A stretch of 64,000 bases of DNA, taken from positions 2,294,001-2,358,000 of the forward strand of contig NZ_CP072600.1 of assembly GCF_019891175.1 (NCBI RefSeq), given 5' to 3'. The notes under the pieces were generated by a model. The model saw only the letters and a program-made list of their open reading frames with translations. It was not told the origin of the DNA and searched no databases. This stretch comes from Leptothermofonsia sichuanensis E412. Its GTDB lineage: Bacteria > Cyanobacteriota > Cyanobacteriia > Leptolyngbyales > Leptolyngbyaceae. A program made the translations under genes and the position numbers. Below are positions 1 to 7,909 of this stretch, in pieces; the stretch's first letter is position 1; each line of letters begins with the position of its first letter.

Positions 1-517
1 TGGAGGCTGAATAGGGGCTATTGGGGGCGTAGGGAGTCGTCTCCGAAAAGGCAGGGTCATCGGCTCCCAGGCTGCCATATACTTCATCGGTTGAAACATG
101 GTGGAAGCGATAGTGGGCAGGCTGGTCGCTGGCATTCCAATACTGGCGGAAAGCTTCTAGCAGCGTAAAGGTGCCAATCACATTGGTGCGAACAAAGGCA
201 TCCGGTCCCAGAATCGACCGATCTACATGGGATTCGGCGGCAAAATGCGCCACGACATCGATCGCCTCTTCCTGGAGTAACGCATCGATCAGGGGACGGT
301 CGCAAATGTCTCCCTGGACAAACCGTAGATTGGCTCTACCTTCCAGCCCTGCCAGGTTCTTACGATTACCGGCATAGGTTAAGGCATCCAGCACAACAAC
401 GCGATCGCCTGGATAGCGATCGCACCAGTGATGCACAAAATTAGAACCAATAAACCCTGCCCCGCCAGTAATTAAAATCTTGCGGGGTTCCCTGGTCAAA
501 CGCTGTTGTTCCACCAC
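1..517 (-). CDS. rfbB: dTDP-glucose 4,6-dehydratase (3' part missing)
   Basis: Second enzyme of dTDP-L-rhamnose synthesis: it converts dTDP-glucose to dTDP-4-keto-6-deoxyglucose with bound NAD+. Translating the minus strand from a GTG at 517 gives an open frame to the window edge (172 codons). It shows the Rossmann motif GGAGFIG (about residues 18-24), AAESHVDRS, the STDEVYG segment with the catalytic Thr-Asp-Glu, and YSAS just at the edge, where the catalytic Tyr of YxxxK lies. The Lys and the C-terminal half are outside the window. GGAG at 527-530 lies 9 nt before the GTG at 517; a second GTG follows directly. It sits 144 bp downstream of rfbA on the same strand, so rfbC-rfbA-rfbB probably form one operon. 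The family call is secure; the start is likely but not certain. Confidence 0.9.
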   Translation of the reverse strand, partial: MVEQQRLTREPRKILITGGAGFIGSNFVHHWCDRYPGDRVVVLDALTYAGNRKNLAGLEGRANLRFVQGDICDRPLIDALLQEEAIDVVAHFAAESHVDRSILGPDAFVRTNVIGTFTLLEAFRQYWNASDQPAHYRFHHVSTDEVYGSLGADDPAFSETTPYAPNSPYSAS

Positions 518-661
518 TGATATAGTCTCCAAACGATCAAGCAGGTTGAGAAATCTATTAGAGCTTTAGCCGAAGTCATCAAGATTCAATTGGGGCAGCG
601 CATCTGGGTGAGGTTGCTACCAGCGACCAGCGCAGGTTTGGTTCAGATACGGTACCCCAAC

Positions 662-1735
662 TTACGCCAGTTCAACCTGGGAATCATCCCCAATCATAAA
701 CCGCAGGGCTTTGGGGCGTTGGGGCGCGGCTTTAATCTGCGCCCGTTGTCCAACCACACTGTCTACAATCCGATGGTGAATCCCGGTAACTTTTGCCCCT
801 TGCAAAATAACACTGTGCTCCAAATCAACGTCAATCAGTGACACCTGATTCGCAATACTGCTGTAGGGACCGATAAAACAATTCTCCAGGTAACAGTCCT
901 GACCAATTGTGACAGGACCCCGCACAGTGCAGTTAATTAATCGGGAACCCGTTCCCACCTGAACCCGCCCAAAAATTTGACTCTGAGCGTCAATCTCACC
1001 AGCCACATCCGATTTCAAGCAGGTATCGAGGATGATTTGATTTGCTTCCAGCAGATCGTCCTTCTTCCCTGTATCCAGCCACCAACCCTCAATCTGGCGA
1101 GCTTCTACATGCTTCTGGACGTTGATCAAATCCTGAATCGCGTCTGTGATTTCCAGTTCACCCCTGGCAGATGGCTGAATTCGATCAATCGCTGCGTGAA
1201 TGGTGTTGGCAAAGAAGTAAATACCCACCAGTGCCAGGTTGGAAGGAGGGACCTTGGGTTTTTCCACGAGATGCATAACCCGTCCCTGAGCATCCACCTG
1301 AGCAACGCCAAATGCTGTAGGGTTCGCCACTGGACGTAACAGGATCAGTGCATCCATGTGCTGATCTTTGAAATCGTTCAAGAATGAATTCAGATCGCTC
1401 TGGATCAGGTTGTCACCCAGATACATTACAAACGGGTCATCTCCCAGGAAGGGGCGGGCAACCTTAACCGCGTGGGCCAGGCCAGCAGGCTGTTCCTGGA
1501 GGATATAGGTGATGTTGGCACCAAACTGCTCACCATCGCCAGTCTTTGCCTTTACCTCTTCCCCTGTTTCAGGACTGATGATAATACCAATATCGGTGAT
1601 ACCCGCCGCGACGATCGCCTCAATCCCGTACCAGAGAATTGGTTTATTGGCTACAGGAACCAGTTGCTTGGCACCTGTATAGGTGAGCGGACGCAGTCGT
1701 GTACCCTTACCACCGCTAAGAATAATTGCTTTCAT
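662..1735 (-). CDS. rfbA: glucose-1-phosphate thymidylyltransferase, long form
   Basis: Makes dTDP-glucose from dTTP and glucose-1-phosphate, the first step towards dTDP-rhamnose. The N-terminus carries the nucleotidyltransferase signature GGKGTRLRPLT (residues 8-18), the metal-binding Asp in YLGDN (D108) and VEKPKVP (E158-K159). The 357 residues exceed the ~290 of the short RmlA form. The extra C-terminal part (about 240-350) has the hexapeptide-like pattern of a left-handed beta-helix, as in long-form enzymes. The ATG start fits the family N-terminus exactly. It lies 24 bp after rfbC and before rfbB, consistent with co-transcription. Confidence 0.94.
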   Translation of the reverse strand: MKAIILSGGKGTRLRPLTYTGAKQLVPVANKPILWYGIEAIVAAGITDIGIIISPETGEEVKAKTGDGEQFGANITYILQEQPAGLAHAVKVARPFLGDDPFVMYLGDNLIQSDLNSFLNDFKDQHMDALILLRPVANPTAFGVAQVDAQGRVMHLVEKPKVPPSNLALVGIYFFANTIHAAIDRIQPSARGELEITDAIQDLINVQKHVEARQIEGWWLDTGKKDDLLEANQIILDTCLKSDVAGEIDAQSQIFGRVQVGTGSRLINCTVRGPVTIGQDCYLENCFIGPYSSIANQVSLIDVDLEHSVILQGAKVTGIHHRIVDSVVGQRAQIKAAPQRPKALRFMIGDDSQVELA

Positions 1736-1759
1736 GGGAATGTCCGTGAGAAATGCAGG

Positions 1760-2305
1760 TCAGGAATAAATTTCAGCAGATTTGAACAGTTGCCCTCCCT
1801 CATCCTTAGCAGACAGGATCGGGGCTGCGGTCAGGGGCCAGTCAATTGCCAGGTCAGGATCGTTCCAGAGAATACATCGCTCATGTTGCGGTGCATAGTA
1901 GTCCGTTGTTTTATAAAGGACTTCGGCATAGTCTGAGAGTACCAGAAACCCGTGGGCAAACCCGGCGGGAACCCAGAGCATCCGCTTGTTCTCAGCACTG
2001 ATAAGGCAACTGATCCATTGCCCAAAGGTGGGTGAACTCTTACGAATATCTACAGCTACATCAAATATAGTTCCCACAATAGCCCGCACCAGTTTCCCCT
2101 GGGATTGCTGAATCTGGTAATGCAGTCCACGCAAAACATTCTGGCAGGAGCGCGAATGATTATCTTGCACAAAATGGGCGGTAATCCCTGCCTTGTCAGC
2201 GAAAGCCCGCTCATTATAGCTTTCAAAGAAAAAACCGCGGTCATCCCCGAAAATACGGGGTTCAATGATTAATACATCAGGAATTTCGGTGGGCAAAATG
2301 TTCAT
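1760..2305 (-). CDS. rfbC: dTDP-4-dehydrorhamnose 3,5-epimerase
   Basis: Epimerises dTDP-4-keto-6-deoxyglucose at C3 and C5, the third step of dTDP-rhamnose synthesis. The 181-residue cupin-fold protein has the family motifs GFFFESYN (24-31), QDNHSRS (47-53), LRGLHYQ with the catalytic His62, and Tyr131 in the YKTTDYY segment, plus the substrate-binding W..DP.L.I.WP pattern near 147-157. Length is normal. It is the first gene of the minus-strand rfb operon. The last-step reductase gene (rfbD) is not within the window and may lie beyond the left edge. Confidence 0.94.
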   Translation of the reverse strand: MNILPTEIPDVLIIEPRIFGDDRGFFFESYNERAFADKAGITAHFVQDNHSRSCQNVLRGLHYQIQQSQGKLVRAIVGTIFDVAVDIRKSSPTFGQWISCLISAENKRMLWVPAGFAHGFLVLSDYAEVLYKTTDYYAPQHERCILWNDPDLAIDWPLTAAPILSAKDEGGQLFKSAEIYS

Positions 2306-2754
2306 TCTGGCTCTCTTAAAATGTCTCAGTTCATGAAAGCTTCAACTATATTCACTAACCCATGACGGGATTCCCATACAAGTTCAAATCAGACTGTACG
2401 TTTTATAGCCCCTTAGTCCAGAGATCTCCAGAGGTACCCTGGGGTCTTTACTGAAACATAAATTCGTAAAGGGATGAAATTTAGAGTTCAATCCAGCCTT
2501 GAAGCCTTTCTGGTAAGCATCTCCAGGGATTTATGGGAGAATAGTTCAATTTAAGTTCTATGAACTTTTGATGGAGCATTTGGGACAGTTTTAGGGTACC
2601 CAACTTGCAGAGAGGTTTACCTGCTTTCTGGCATCCCGTCAAAGAGTGGTCTGCCCGCCTGCCAAAGGGCATTGAAGGTTACGGAGAAACATCGCGTGGG
2701 ATGATAAAAACAGTGAAGTTGAGCTTGTGGGCAACCTTGTGAGCATTCTGGTGG
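2306..2754. other. divergent intergenic region between rfbC and hpxO
   Basis: About 450 bp without a convincing gene on either strand. It must hold the promoters of the leftward rfb operon and the rightward urate operon. It is AT-richer near rfbC. I could not pick a defensible -10/-35 pair or operator. The short open frames inside have no recognisable sequence. Confidence 0.5.
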
Positions 2755-3924
2755 GTGAGCAGCGTGAATAACCTGAAGGTGATTGTGATTGGTGCTGGGA
2801 TCGGTGGGCTGACCGCTGGAATTGCCCTGCATCAGGCTGGATATGCGGTTGAAGTTTATGACCGTGTCAGGGAGTTGCGTCCGGCAGGCGCGGGTATTTC
2901 GCTCTGGTCCAATGGGGTAAAAGTTTTGAATCGCCTGGGGTTAGGGGACCGGATGGCGAAAATTGGTGGTGTGATGGATGGGATGCAGTACCGGCGCTTT
3001 ACAGGAGAACTGTTGAATGATGTGAGTTTAGCTCCTTTAATTGAGGCTGTTGGGCAGCGCCCCTATCCAGTTGCTCGCTCGGATTTGCAACAGATGCTGC
3101 TAGAGTCCTATCCGGGGGAGGTAAGGTTGGAATGCCGCTGTGTGAGTGTTCAGGAAGATGAAACAGGGGTGACGGCTTTCTTTGAAAACGGGCACGCAGC
3201 CAGGGGTGACCTGGTGGTGGCAGCAGATGGTGTGCGTTCGGTACTGCGTCAGTATGTGCTGGAACAGATGGTAGAGCCAGAGTATGCCGGTTATGTGAAC
3301 TGGAATGGATTGGTGCCCGTCAGTCAAGATTTAGCTCCCAACAATCTCTGGATGATTTATGTCGGCGAGTACAAACGGGCTTCGATGATGCCCGTAGGGG
3401 GCGATCGCTTCTACTTTTTCTTTGATGTGCCCATGACCAGAGAGGAGGCCCAGGAAGCGGGAGACATTCGGGCTGACCTGAGGAAGTTTTTTAAGGGTTG
3501 GGCGGAACCAGTGCAATCACTGATCCAGCGGCTTGATCCAGAAACGACCAACCGGGTGTTGATTCACAGTGTTGGTCCGCTGGCTCGAATGGTGCGGGGG
3601 CGAGTGGCGTTACTGGGTGATGCTGCCCATACAACCTGTCCTGATTTGGGGCAGGGAGGCTGTCAGGCGTTGGAAGATGCCCTGGTGTTAACCCACTATT
3701 TAATGACTACAAATCTGGGCATAGAGTATGCACTAAAGCGCTATGAAACCGAGCGGATGGCACGGGCAAATCCAGTGGTGGAGAAGGCGCGGCGTCGGGC
3801 AGAGCAAATTCACGGCAAAGATCCGGCTGTGACCCAACAGTGGTATGACCAATTAGCCAATGAAAAACCCACGGATGTTACAGATGCGATCGCTAAAATT
3901 ATCCTGGCGGGACCTATGAAATGA
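2755..3924 (+). CDS. hpxO: FAD-dependent urate hydroxylase (HpxO type)
   Basis: Flavin monooxygenase predicted to convert urate to 5-hydroxyisourate with NADH and O2, replacing classical uricase. The 389 residues contain the FAD-binding GAGIGG (13-18), a DG motif near 158-159 and the second FAD motif LLGDAAH (286-292). From memory it closely parallels Klebsiella HpxO, including the [10 protein letters not shown] segment and the C-terminal HGKD...WY. HpxO's catalytic Arg204 and Tyr216 appear to match Arg208 and Tyr220 here. The start is GTG at 2755, chosen because the FAD motif follows at the normal distance. The stop overlaps the next gene's ATG (ATGA). The adjacent 5-hydroxyisourate hydrolase strongly supports urate as the substrate. 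Confidence 0.9.
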   Translation: MSSVNNLKVIVIGAGIGGLTAGIALHQAGYAVEVYDRVRELRPAGAGISLWSNGVKVLNRLGLGDRMAKIGGVMDGMQYRRFTGELLNDVSLAPLIEAVGQRPYPVARSDLQQMLLESYPGEVRLECRCVSVQEDETGVTAFFENGHAARGDLVVAADGVRSVLRQYVLEQMVEPEYAGYVNWNGLVPVSQDLAPNNLWMIYVGEYKRASMMPVGGDRFYFFFDVPMTREEAQEAGDIRADLRKFFKGWAEPVQSLIQRLDPETTNRVLIHSVGPLARMVRGRVALLGDAAHTTCPDLGQGGCQALEDALVLTHYLMTTNLGIEYALKRYETERMARANPVVEKARRRAEQIHGKDPAVTQQWYDQLANEKPTDVTDAIAKIILAGPMK

Positions 3925-3980
3925 CCAGTAAGGCGATGACTGATAAGGCGATGACAGGTAAGGCAATGACAGGTAAATTG
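3921..3980 (+). repeat. 15-bp tandem repeat containing start codons
   Basis: Four consecutive 15-bp units of the type ATGACNRRTAAGGCR at the 5' end of uraH. Each begins with ATG and keeps the reading frame, so each is a possible start. The last unit diverges at its end, where the conserved protein begins. Confidence 0.85.
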
Positions 3981-4328
3981 ACAACCCACGTTTTGGATAC
4001 GGCTCACGGCTGTCCGGCGGCGGGGATGGTGGTGGAATTATGGTCAGTTGATGGACAATCGGGGCAAAAAACCTTGCTAAAAACGACCTCAACCAATCAA
4101 GATGGGCGTACAGACGTTCCCCTGTTGACCGATGGAGCATTAAAAGTCGGCATCTATGAACTGGTATTCAGGGTGGGGGACTATTTTCAACAGCAATCAG
4201 TGGCTACTCCGGATCTGCCTTTTCTTGATCGGGTTCCGATTCAGTTCGGCATTGCCGATGCCGACACCCACTACCATGTTCCCCTATTGACTTCACCCTG
4301 GTCCTACAGCACCTACCGGGGAAGCTAA
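3921..4328 (+). CDS. uraH: 5-hydroxyisourate hydrolase (transthyretin-like)
   Basis: Hydrolyses 5-hydroxyisourate, the product of the upstream enzyme, to OHCU. The family signature is clear: [11 protein letters not shown] (20-30) with catalytic His23, Arg63, HYHVPLL with His119, and the C-terminal YRGS tetrapeptide (132-135) that separates HIU hydrolases from true transthyretin. The first 20 residues are four copies of a five-residue unit MT(S/D/G)K(A/L), encoded by a 15-bp tandem repeat. This gives four in-frame ATGs at 3921, 3936, 3951 and 3966. The family normally begins at the last one, so the protein may really start there. ATGA overlap with hpxO and TAATG overlap with the next gene imply translational coupling. 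Confidence 0.93.
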   Translation: MTSKAMTDKAMTGKAMTGKLTTHVLDTAHGCPAAGMVVELWSVDGQSGQKTLLKTTSTNQDGRTDVPLLTDGALKVGIYELVFRVGDYFQQQSVATPDLPFLDRVPIQFGIADADTHYHVPLLTSPWSYSTYRGS

Positions 4329-5332
4329 TGCCTATGAAAGCCATGATTTTAGAGGCTCCCGGTCAACCATTACGGGAAGCAGAGTTGCCCATTCCTGAAC
4401 CCGATACCGGGCAGGTTTTAATCCGCGTTCATACCTGCGGGGTGTGTCGCACGGATTTGCATATTGTGGATGGGGAATTGAGGCAACCGAAACTGCCTTT
4501 AGTGCCGGGGCATCAAATTGTCGGCACGGTTTCGGCCTTAGGGCCAGGGGTCAACCGATTTGCCGTGGGCGATCGCGTGGGTGTTCCCTGGTTAGGATAT
4601 ACCTGCAACCACTGCCGCTATTGCCGGACTCAGCGCGAAAACCTCTGTGACAATGCCACATTCACGGGTTATCAGATCGACGGCGGTTATGCTGAATACA
4701 CCGTTGCAGACGAGCACTTTTGTTTCCCCATCCCGGCGGGCTACCCGGATTTGCAAGCAGCCCCTCTCCTCTGTGCCGGGTTGATTGGCTACCGTGCTTT
4801 AATGATGACTGGGGATGCTGAACGATTGGGGCTTTACGGCTTTGGAGCCGCTGCTCACATCGTCATTCAGACCGCCCGCCACCAGGGACGCCAGGTTTTT
4901 GGGTTTACGCGACCAGGAGACACGGAGGGGCAACAGTTCGCGCGGAACCTGGGGGCTGTTTGGGCCGGTGGTTCCAATGAAACCCCTCCTGATTTACTGG
5001 ATGCAGCAATTATCTTCGCGCCAGTAGGGGCACTGGTACCGGCGGCATTGAGGGCGATCGCGAAAGGTGGAACGGTTGTCTGTGCGGGAATTCACATGAG
5101 CGATATCCCGGCTTTTCCCTACGAGATCCTTTGGGGTGAGCGTGTGCTACGCTCCGTTGCCAACCTTACCCGACGCGATGGTGAAGAATTTCTCGCCCTG
5201 GCTCCCCAAATCCCTGTTTACACGCAAGTTGAACCATTTCCTCTAACCGCCGCAAACGATGCCCTGGCCGCCCTCCGCCACGGCAAAATACAGGGAGCAG
5301 CAGTCCTGAAACTTGATCCGCAATGCGCGTAA
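4328..5332 (+). CDS. zinc-dependent alcohol dehydrogenase family protein
   Basis: Medium-chain dehydrogenase/reductase of 334 residues. Catalytic-zinc ligands are visible as Cys40 (GVCRTD) and His62 (PGHQIVG). The structural-zinc lobe has four cysteines in YTCNHCRYC...C (93, 96, 99, 107). A Rossmann segment GLYGFGAAAH follows. It resembles the cyanobacterial AdhA-type NADP-dependent alcohol/aldehyde dehydrogenases. The start ATG at 4328 overlaps the uraH stop (TAATG); a second ATG two codons later would give the more common MKAM start. Its place as third gene of the urate operon is unusual. A role in handling an aldehyde or ureide product is inference only. Confidence 0.85.
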   Translation: MPMKAMILEAPGQPLREAELPIPEPDTGQVLIRVHTCGVCRTDLHIVDGELRQPKLPLVPGHQIVGTVSALGPGVNRFAVGDRVGVPWLGYTCNHCRYCRTQRENLCDNATFTGYQIDGGYAEYTVADEHFCFPIPAGYPDLQAAPLLCAGLIGYRALMMTGDAERLGLYGFGAAAHIVIQTARHQGRQVFGFTRPGDTEGQQFARNLGAVWAGGSNETPPDLLDAAIIFAPVGALVPAALRAIAKGGTVVCAGIHMSDIPAFPYEILWGERVLRSVANLTRRDGEEFLALAPQIPVYTQVEPFPLTAANDALAALRHGKIQGAAVLKLDPQCA

Positions 5333-5485
5333 AACCTGCACTATCTTAAGAAGGCGCTCAGAGAGTTTGGTGAGAACTATTTACGTCAGAGGGGTTAAAG
5401 AATCGTTTCAGAGCCTATCTCAATCACAAAATTCGTGGGTTAGACTCTACCAAAGTCAGGATCGGTTTGGAGTAGCCATGCGCTC

Positions 5486-6112
5486 ATGACGACCATTCAA
5501 GCGAAAACTCTCAGCCTCTATGAATTAGAGCAAAAATTCAACCTGAGGCTGGCGGCTCCAGATCAGGTGCCCCTTCCCTGGAATCCAGGTCAATCTCCCT
5601 TATCTGAGCAAGAAATTCAGACGTTAGCTCATATCACCGACAATTACAACAATCAGATGCGGTATCTACCGCTGTCGGAAGAGTTGGTCAAGATGGTGGT
5701 GCTGTCGCCATTGCTGGATTTAGCGGGCTTCTATGGTAAAAACTTTCGGCTGGCGACGGAGGAGCCTGTCGAGATCCTGCTGCAAGAAGAGGATGAACTA
5801 ATTAAAGGGCGAATTGATGTGCTGATTGTGCAGGAGCAACTGTGGATTCTGGCAATCGAATCGAAACGAGTGCAACTGGATGTGATGGCAGCCCTGCCCC
5901 AACTTTTGTTTTACCTGTTAAACAGCCCAGCCCAACAACCTGATCCACTGGGTTTGATCACCAATGGACGAGAATTTGTGTTTGCTCAGGTATTGAAAGC
6001 AGAGCCAGAGCCACCCCGCTATACCTGCTCTGATGCTTTCTCGATTAATCGTCCTCAAGAGTTTCAGAGTGTTTTCGGCATCCTCAAGCACCTGACCACG
6101 CTGCTGCAATAG
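5486..6112 (+). CDS. PD-(D/E)XK-type restriction endonuclease-like protein
   Basis: A 208-residue protein resembling the N-terminal nuclease domain of type I restriction R subunits, a stand-alone family common in cyanobacteria. The predicted active site is Asp111 (GRIDVLIV) followed by Glu125-Ser-Lys127 (AIESKR), a D...ExK pattern. No helicase domain is present, and no hsdM or hsdS gene is nearby. It is therefore an orphan and may act in DNA repair or defence, or be inactive. It begins 153 bp after the alcohol dehydrogenase with an ATG. It probably has its own promoter, but none was identified. Confidence 0.7.
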   Translation: MTTIQAKTLSLYELEQKFNLRLAAPDQVPLPWNPGQSPLSEQEIQTLAHITDNYNNQMRYLPLSEELVKMVVLSPLLDLAGFYGKNFRLATEEPVEILLQEEDELIKGRIDVLIVQEQLWILAIESKRVQLDVMAALPQLLFYLLNSPAQQPDPLGLITNGREFVFAQVLKAEPEPPRYTCSDAFSINRPQEFQSVFGILKHLTTLLQ

Positions 6113-6527
6113 TCCTGCCATTGATACCCAGACACTGCCATCGACGGGTGCCTTCACAGGAAGGATGGCAGAGATTGGTACATCACTCCCAAGTATTACC
6201 GTGCCTATCTGAATAGGACAACAGCATTGACTACCCCAAAACTGCCTGCTTCAGTAATCTGCTGGCAATACTCTCCGGCAATGCCATACCAGGACAGGAC
6301 TTCAACCAGGCGATCGCTGCCCTTAAAGTGGGTCAGATGCCGTAGCATTAGTCACATCTCTATCTAAAGGCAGAGTCCATCTCTACATATAGCCAGAGGC
6401 TAGTTGCCTGAGCTTCAAAAGATAGTGGAGCCAGCACTGATTAGAAATCGAATGGCGTGGTGTTCTATCGAGACGTATTCAAACTCAAGGGTGCATCTGC
6501 GATCTGCAAGTGTTGGTTCAGTAGGAG
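6113..6527. other. intergenic region, possibly decayed
   Basis: About 415 bp. On the minus strand a 47-codon frame at 6205-6348 starts with ATG and has a plausible protein-like composition (HFKGSDRLVEVLSWYGIAGE segment). It has no clear ribosome site and I do not recognise it; it may be the remnant of a longer gene. Nothing else is evident. Confidence 0.35.
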
Positions 6528-6728
6528 TTGCACCTGATGATACAGTACTCAATTATCTATAAACCGCATCGCAATCGTAAACATCCCTGGATTCTAAAAG
6601 TTTGGGAACCTGCGCCAGCACCACGGGATCATTGCAAAGTTTCCTACTTGTTTAATGCCCAATACTGGTTGAAGACCCAGGCTGAGGCTCAGGCAATTTT
6701 AGCTGAATTTCAGCAGGTGCCTGGTTGA
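6528..6728 (+). CDS. small hypothetical protein
   Basis: A 66-residue frame with an aromatic-rich composition (YKPHRNRKHPW, ..YLFNAQYWLKT) and an amphipathic C-terminal helix ending AQAILAEFQQ. The composition looks like a real protein rather than a shadow, and no competing gene overlaps it. I do not recognise a family. No signal peptide or membrane segment is visible. It is convergent with galK, 104 bp away. Confidence 0.45.
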   Translation: MHLMIQYSIIYKPHRNRKHPWILKVWEPAPAPRDHCKVSYLFNAQYWLKTQAEAQAILAEFQQVPG

Positions 6729-6791
6729 GCCAGAGGAGCGGCTGAATTACAGGACGACCTGAACATCTTCAGCAGGAACACCAGGAACTTG

Positions 6792-6820
6792 CTTTGTGTC
6801 CTTTGTGCCTTTGTGGTGAG
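6792..6820. repeat. CTTTGTGTCCTTTGTG-type dispersed repeat
   Basis: CTTTGTGTCCTTTGTGCCTTTGTGGTGA, an internally repetitive intergenic sequence just beyond the galK stop. A diverged copy, part of a longer inverted repeat, lies at 37907-37936. Confidence 0.6.
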
Positions 6821-6832
6821 TTGTACAGGTAT

Positions 6833-7909
6833 TCATCCTCGATCCTCAGAAGAGATAACTAAAAGGCGTCCTTTGCGTTCCGACGGGTGATACTGGGAAA
6901 GGACAGCCTGGGCGATCGCCCGTCCCTCACCGGCTGCCACCAGCGCTACACAGGCTCCCCCAAATCCGGCACCGGTCAGTTTTGCTCCAAAAACCTGGGG
7001 GGTTTCTTGCAGGCATTTTACCAGGCTATCCAGTTCTGGCGTGGATACATCGTAATCATCCCGCAGACTGGCGTGGGACGCATTCATCAAGTGCCCAAAC
7101 TGCCTGGCAGACATTGACTGACGGGCTTCTAAGACCCGCGCATTTTCGGTGATGACGTGGCGGGCACGCCGTTGCAGCGGTTCTGGTAAATTGCCAATCG
7201 CACGGATATCCGGCACATCCCGCAACGCTTTCACTCCTAGCTGGCGAGCGGCGGCTTCGCACTCTGCCCGTCGCTGGTTGTAGCTACTGCCTGCCAGAGT
7301 GCGGGGGACGCCACTGTCCAGTACCAGGATTTCGGCACCATCGGGTAGGGGCAGGAGCTGGTAGTCCAGGTGGCGGGTGTCCAGAAACAGGAGGTGCTTT
7401 GGGTCAGCCAGACTGGATGCCATCTGATCCATAATGCCGCACTGTACTCCGGCATACTGTTGTTCCGCCTGCTGTCCCAGTCGAGCAAGGGACACATCAT
7501 CCAGGGGCAGGTGGAGCAGCGATCGCAATCCGCGCAGGGTCGCTATTTCGAGGGCAGCGCTACTGGATAACCCCGCCCCAATTGGGACGGAGGAGGTAAT
7601 CCACAGGTTCAGGGGGGGGATGGCATAGCCTGCCTGTTCCAGCACTTTGATACACCCATAGGGATAGCTGGCAAATCCTGGGATGCCAGTTGCTGTCGGG
7701 CTGATATCAACCTTCTCCGCCAGTTCTACCGAGTAAATATGGTGGCAATTGTCAGGACTCCAGCCAATCGCGGCGATCGTCTGTTGAGGAATGGCTGTTG
7801 GTAACACAAACCCCTCATTGTAGTCCGTGTGTTCCCCCAACAGGTTGACCCGTCCGGGGGCACTTGCCTGAACCTGGGGGGCTGCCTTAAAAACCTGCTG
7901 AAATTCCAT
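6833..7909 (-). CDS. galK: galactokinase
   Basis: GHMP-family kinase that phosphorylates galactose to galactose-1-phosphate (Leloir pathway). The galactokinase signature GRVNLLGEHTDY lies at about residues 19-30, the GHMP ATP-binding PIGAGLSSSAALE in the middle, and the third motif LTGAGFGGACVAL near the C-terminus. I take the ATG at 7909 (358 residues) because it gives a normal N-terminus and reduces overlap with the upstream gene to 23 bp. An in-frame ATG at 7993 would add 28 Thr/Pro-rich residues inside that gene. The overlap suggests co-transcription with the large SLATT/SLOG-type gene. No galT or galE is nearby. Confidence 0.92.
   Translation of the reverse strand: MEFQQVFKAAPQVQASAPGRVNLLGEHTDYNEGFVLPTAIPQQTIAAIGWSPDNCHHIYSVELAEKVDISPTATGIPGFASYPYGCIKVLEQAGYAIPPLNLWITSSVPIGAGLSSSAALEIATLRGLRSLLHLPLDDVSLARLGQQAEQQYAGVQCGIMDQMASSLADPKHLLFLDTRHLDYQLLPLPDGAEILVLDSGVPRTLAGSSYNQRRAECEAAARQLGVKALRDVPDIRAIGNLPEPLQRRARHVITENARVLEARQSMSARQFGHLMNASHASLRDDYDVSTPELDSLVKCLQETPQVFGAKLTGAGFGGACVALVAAGEGRAIAQAVLSQYHPSERKGRLLVISSEDRG

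Noticed and set aside
1831-2265. Additional minus-strand frames within rfbC
   Set aside because: Out-of-frame shadows of a well-conserved epimerase.
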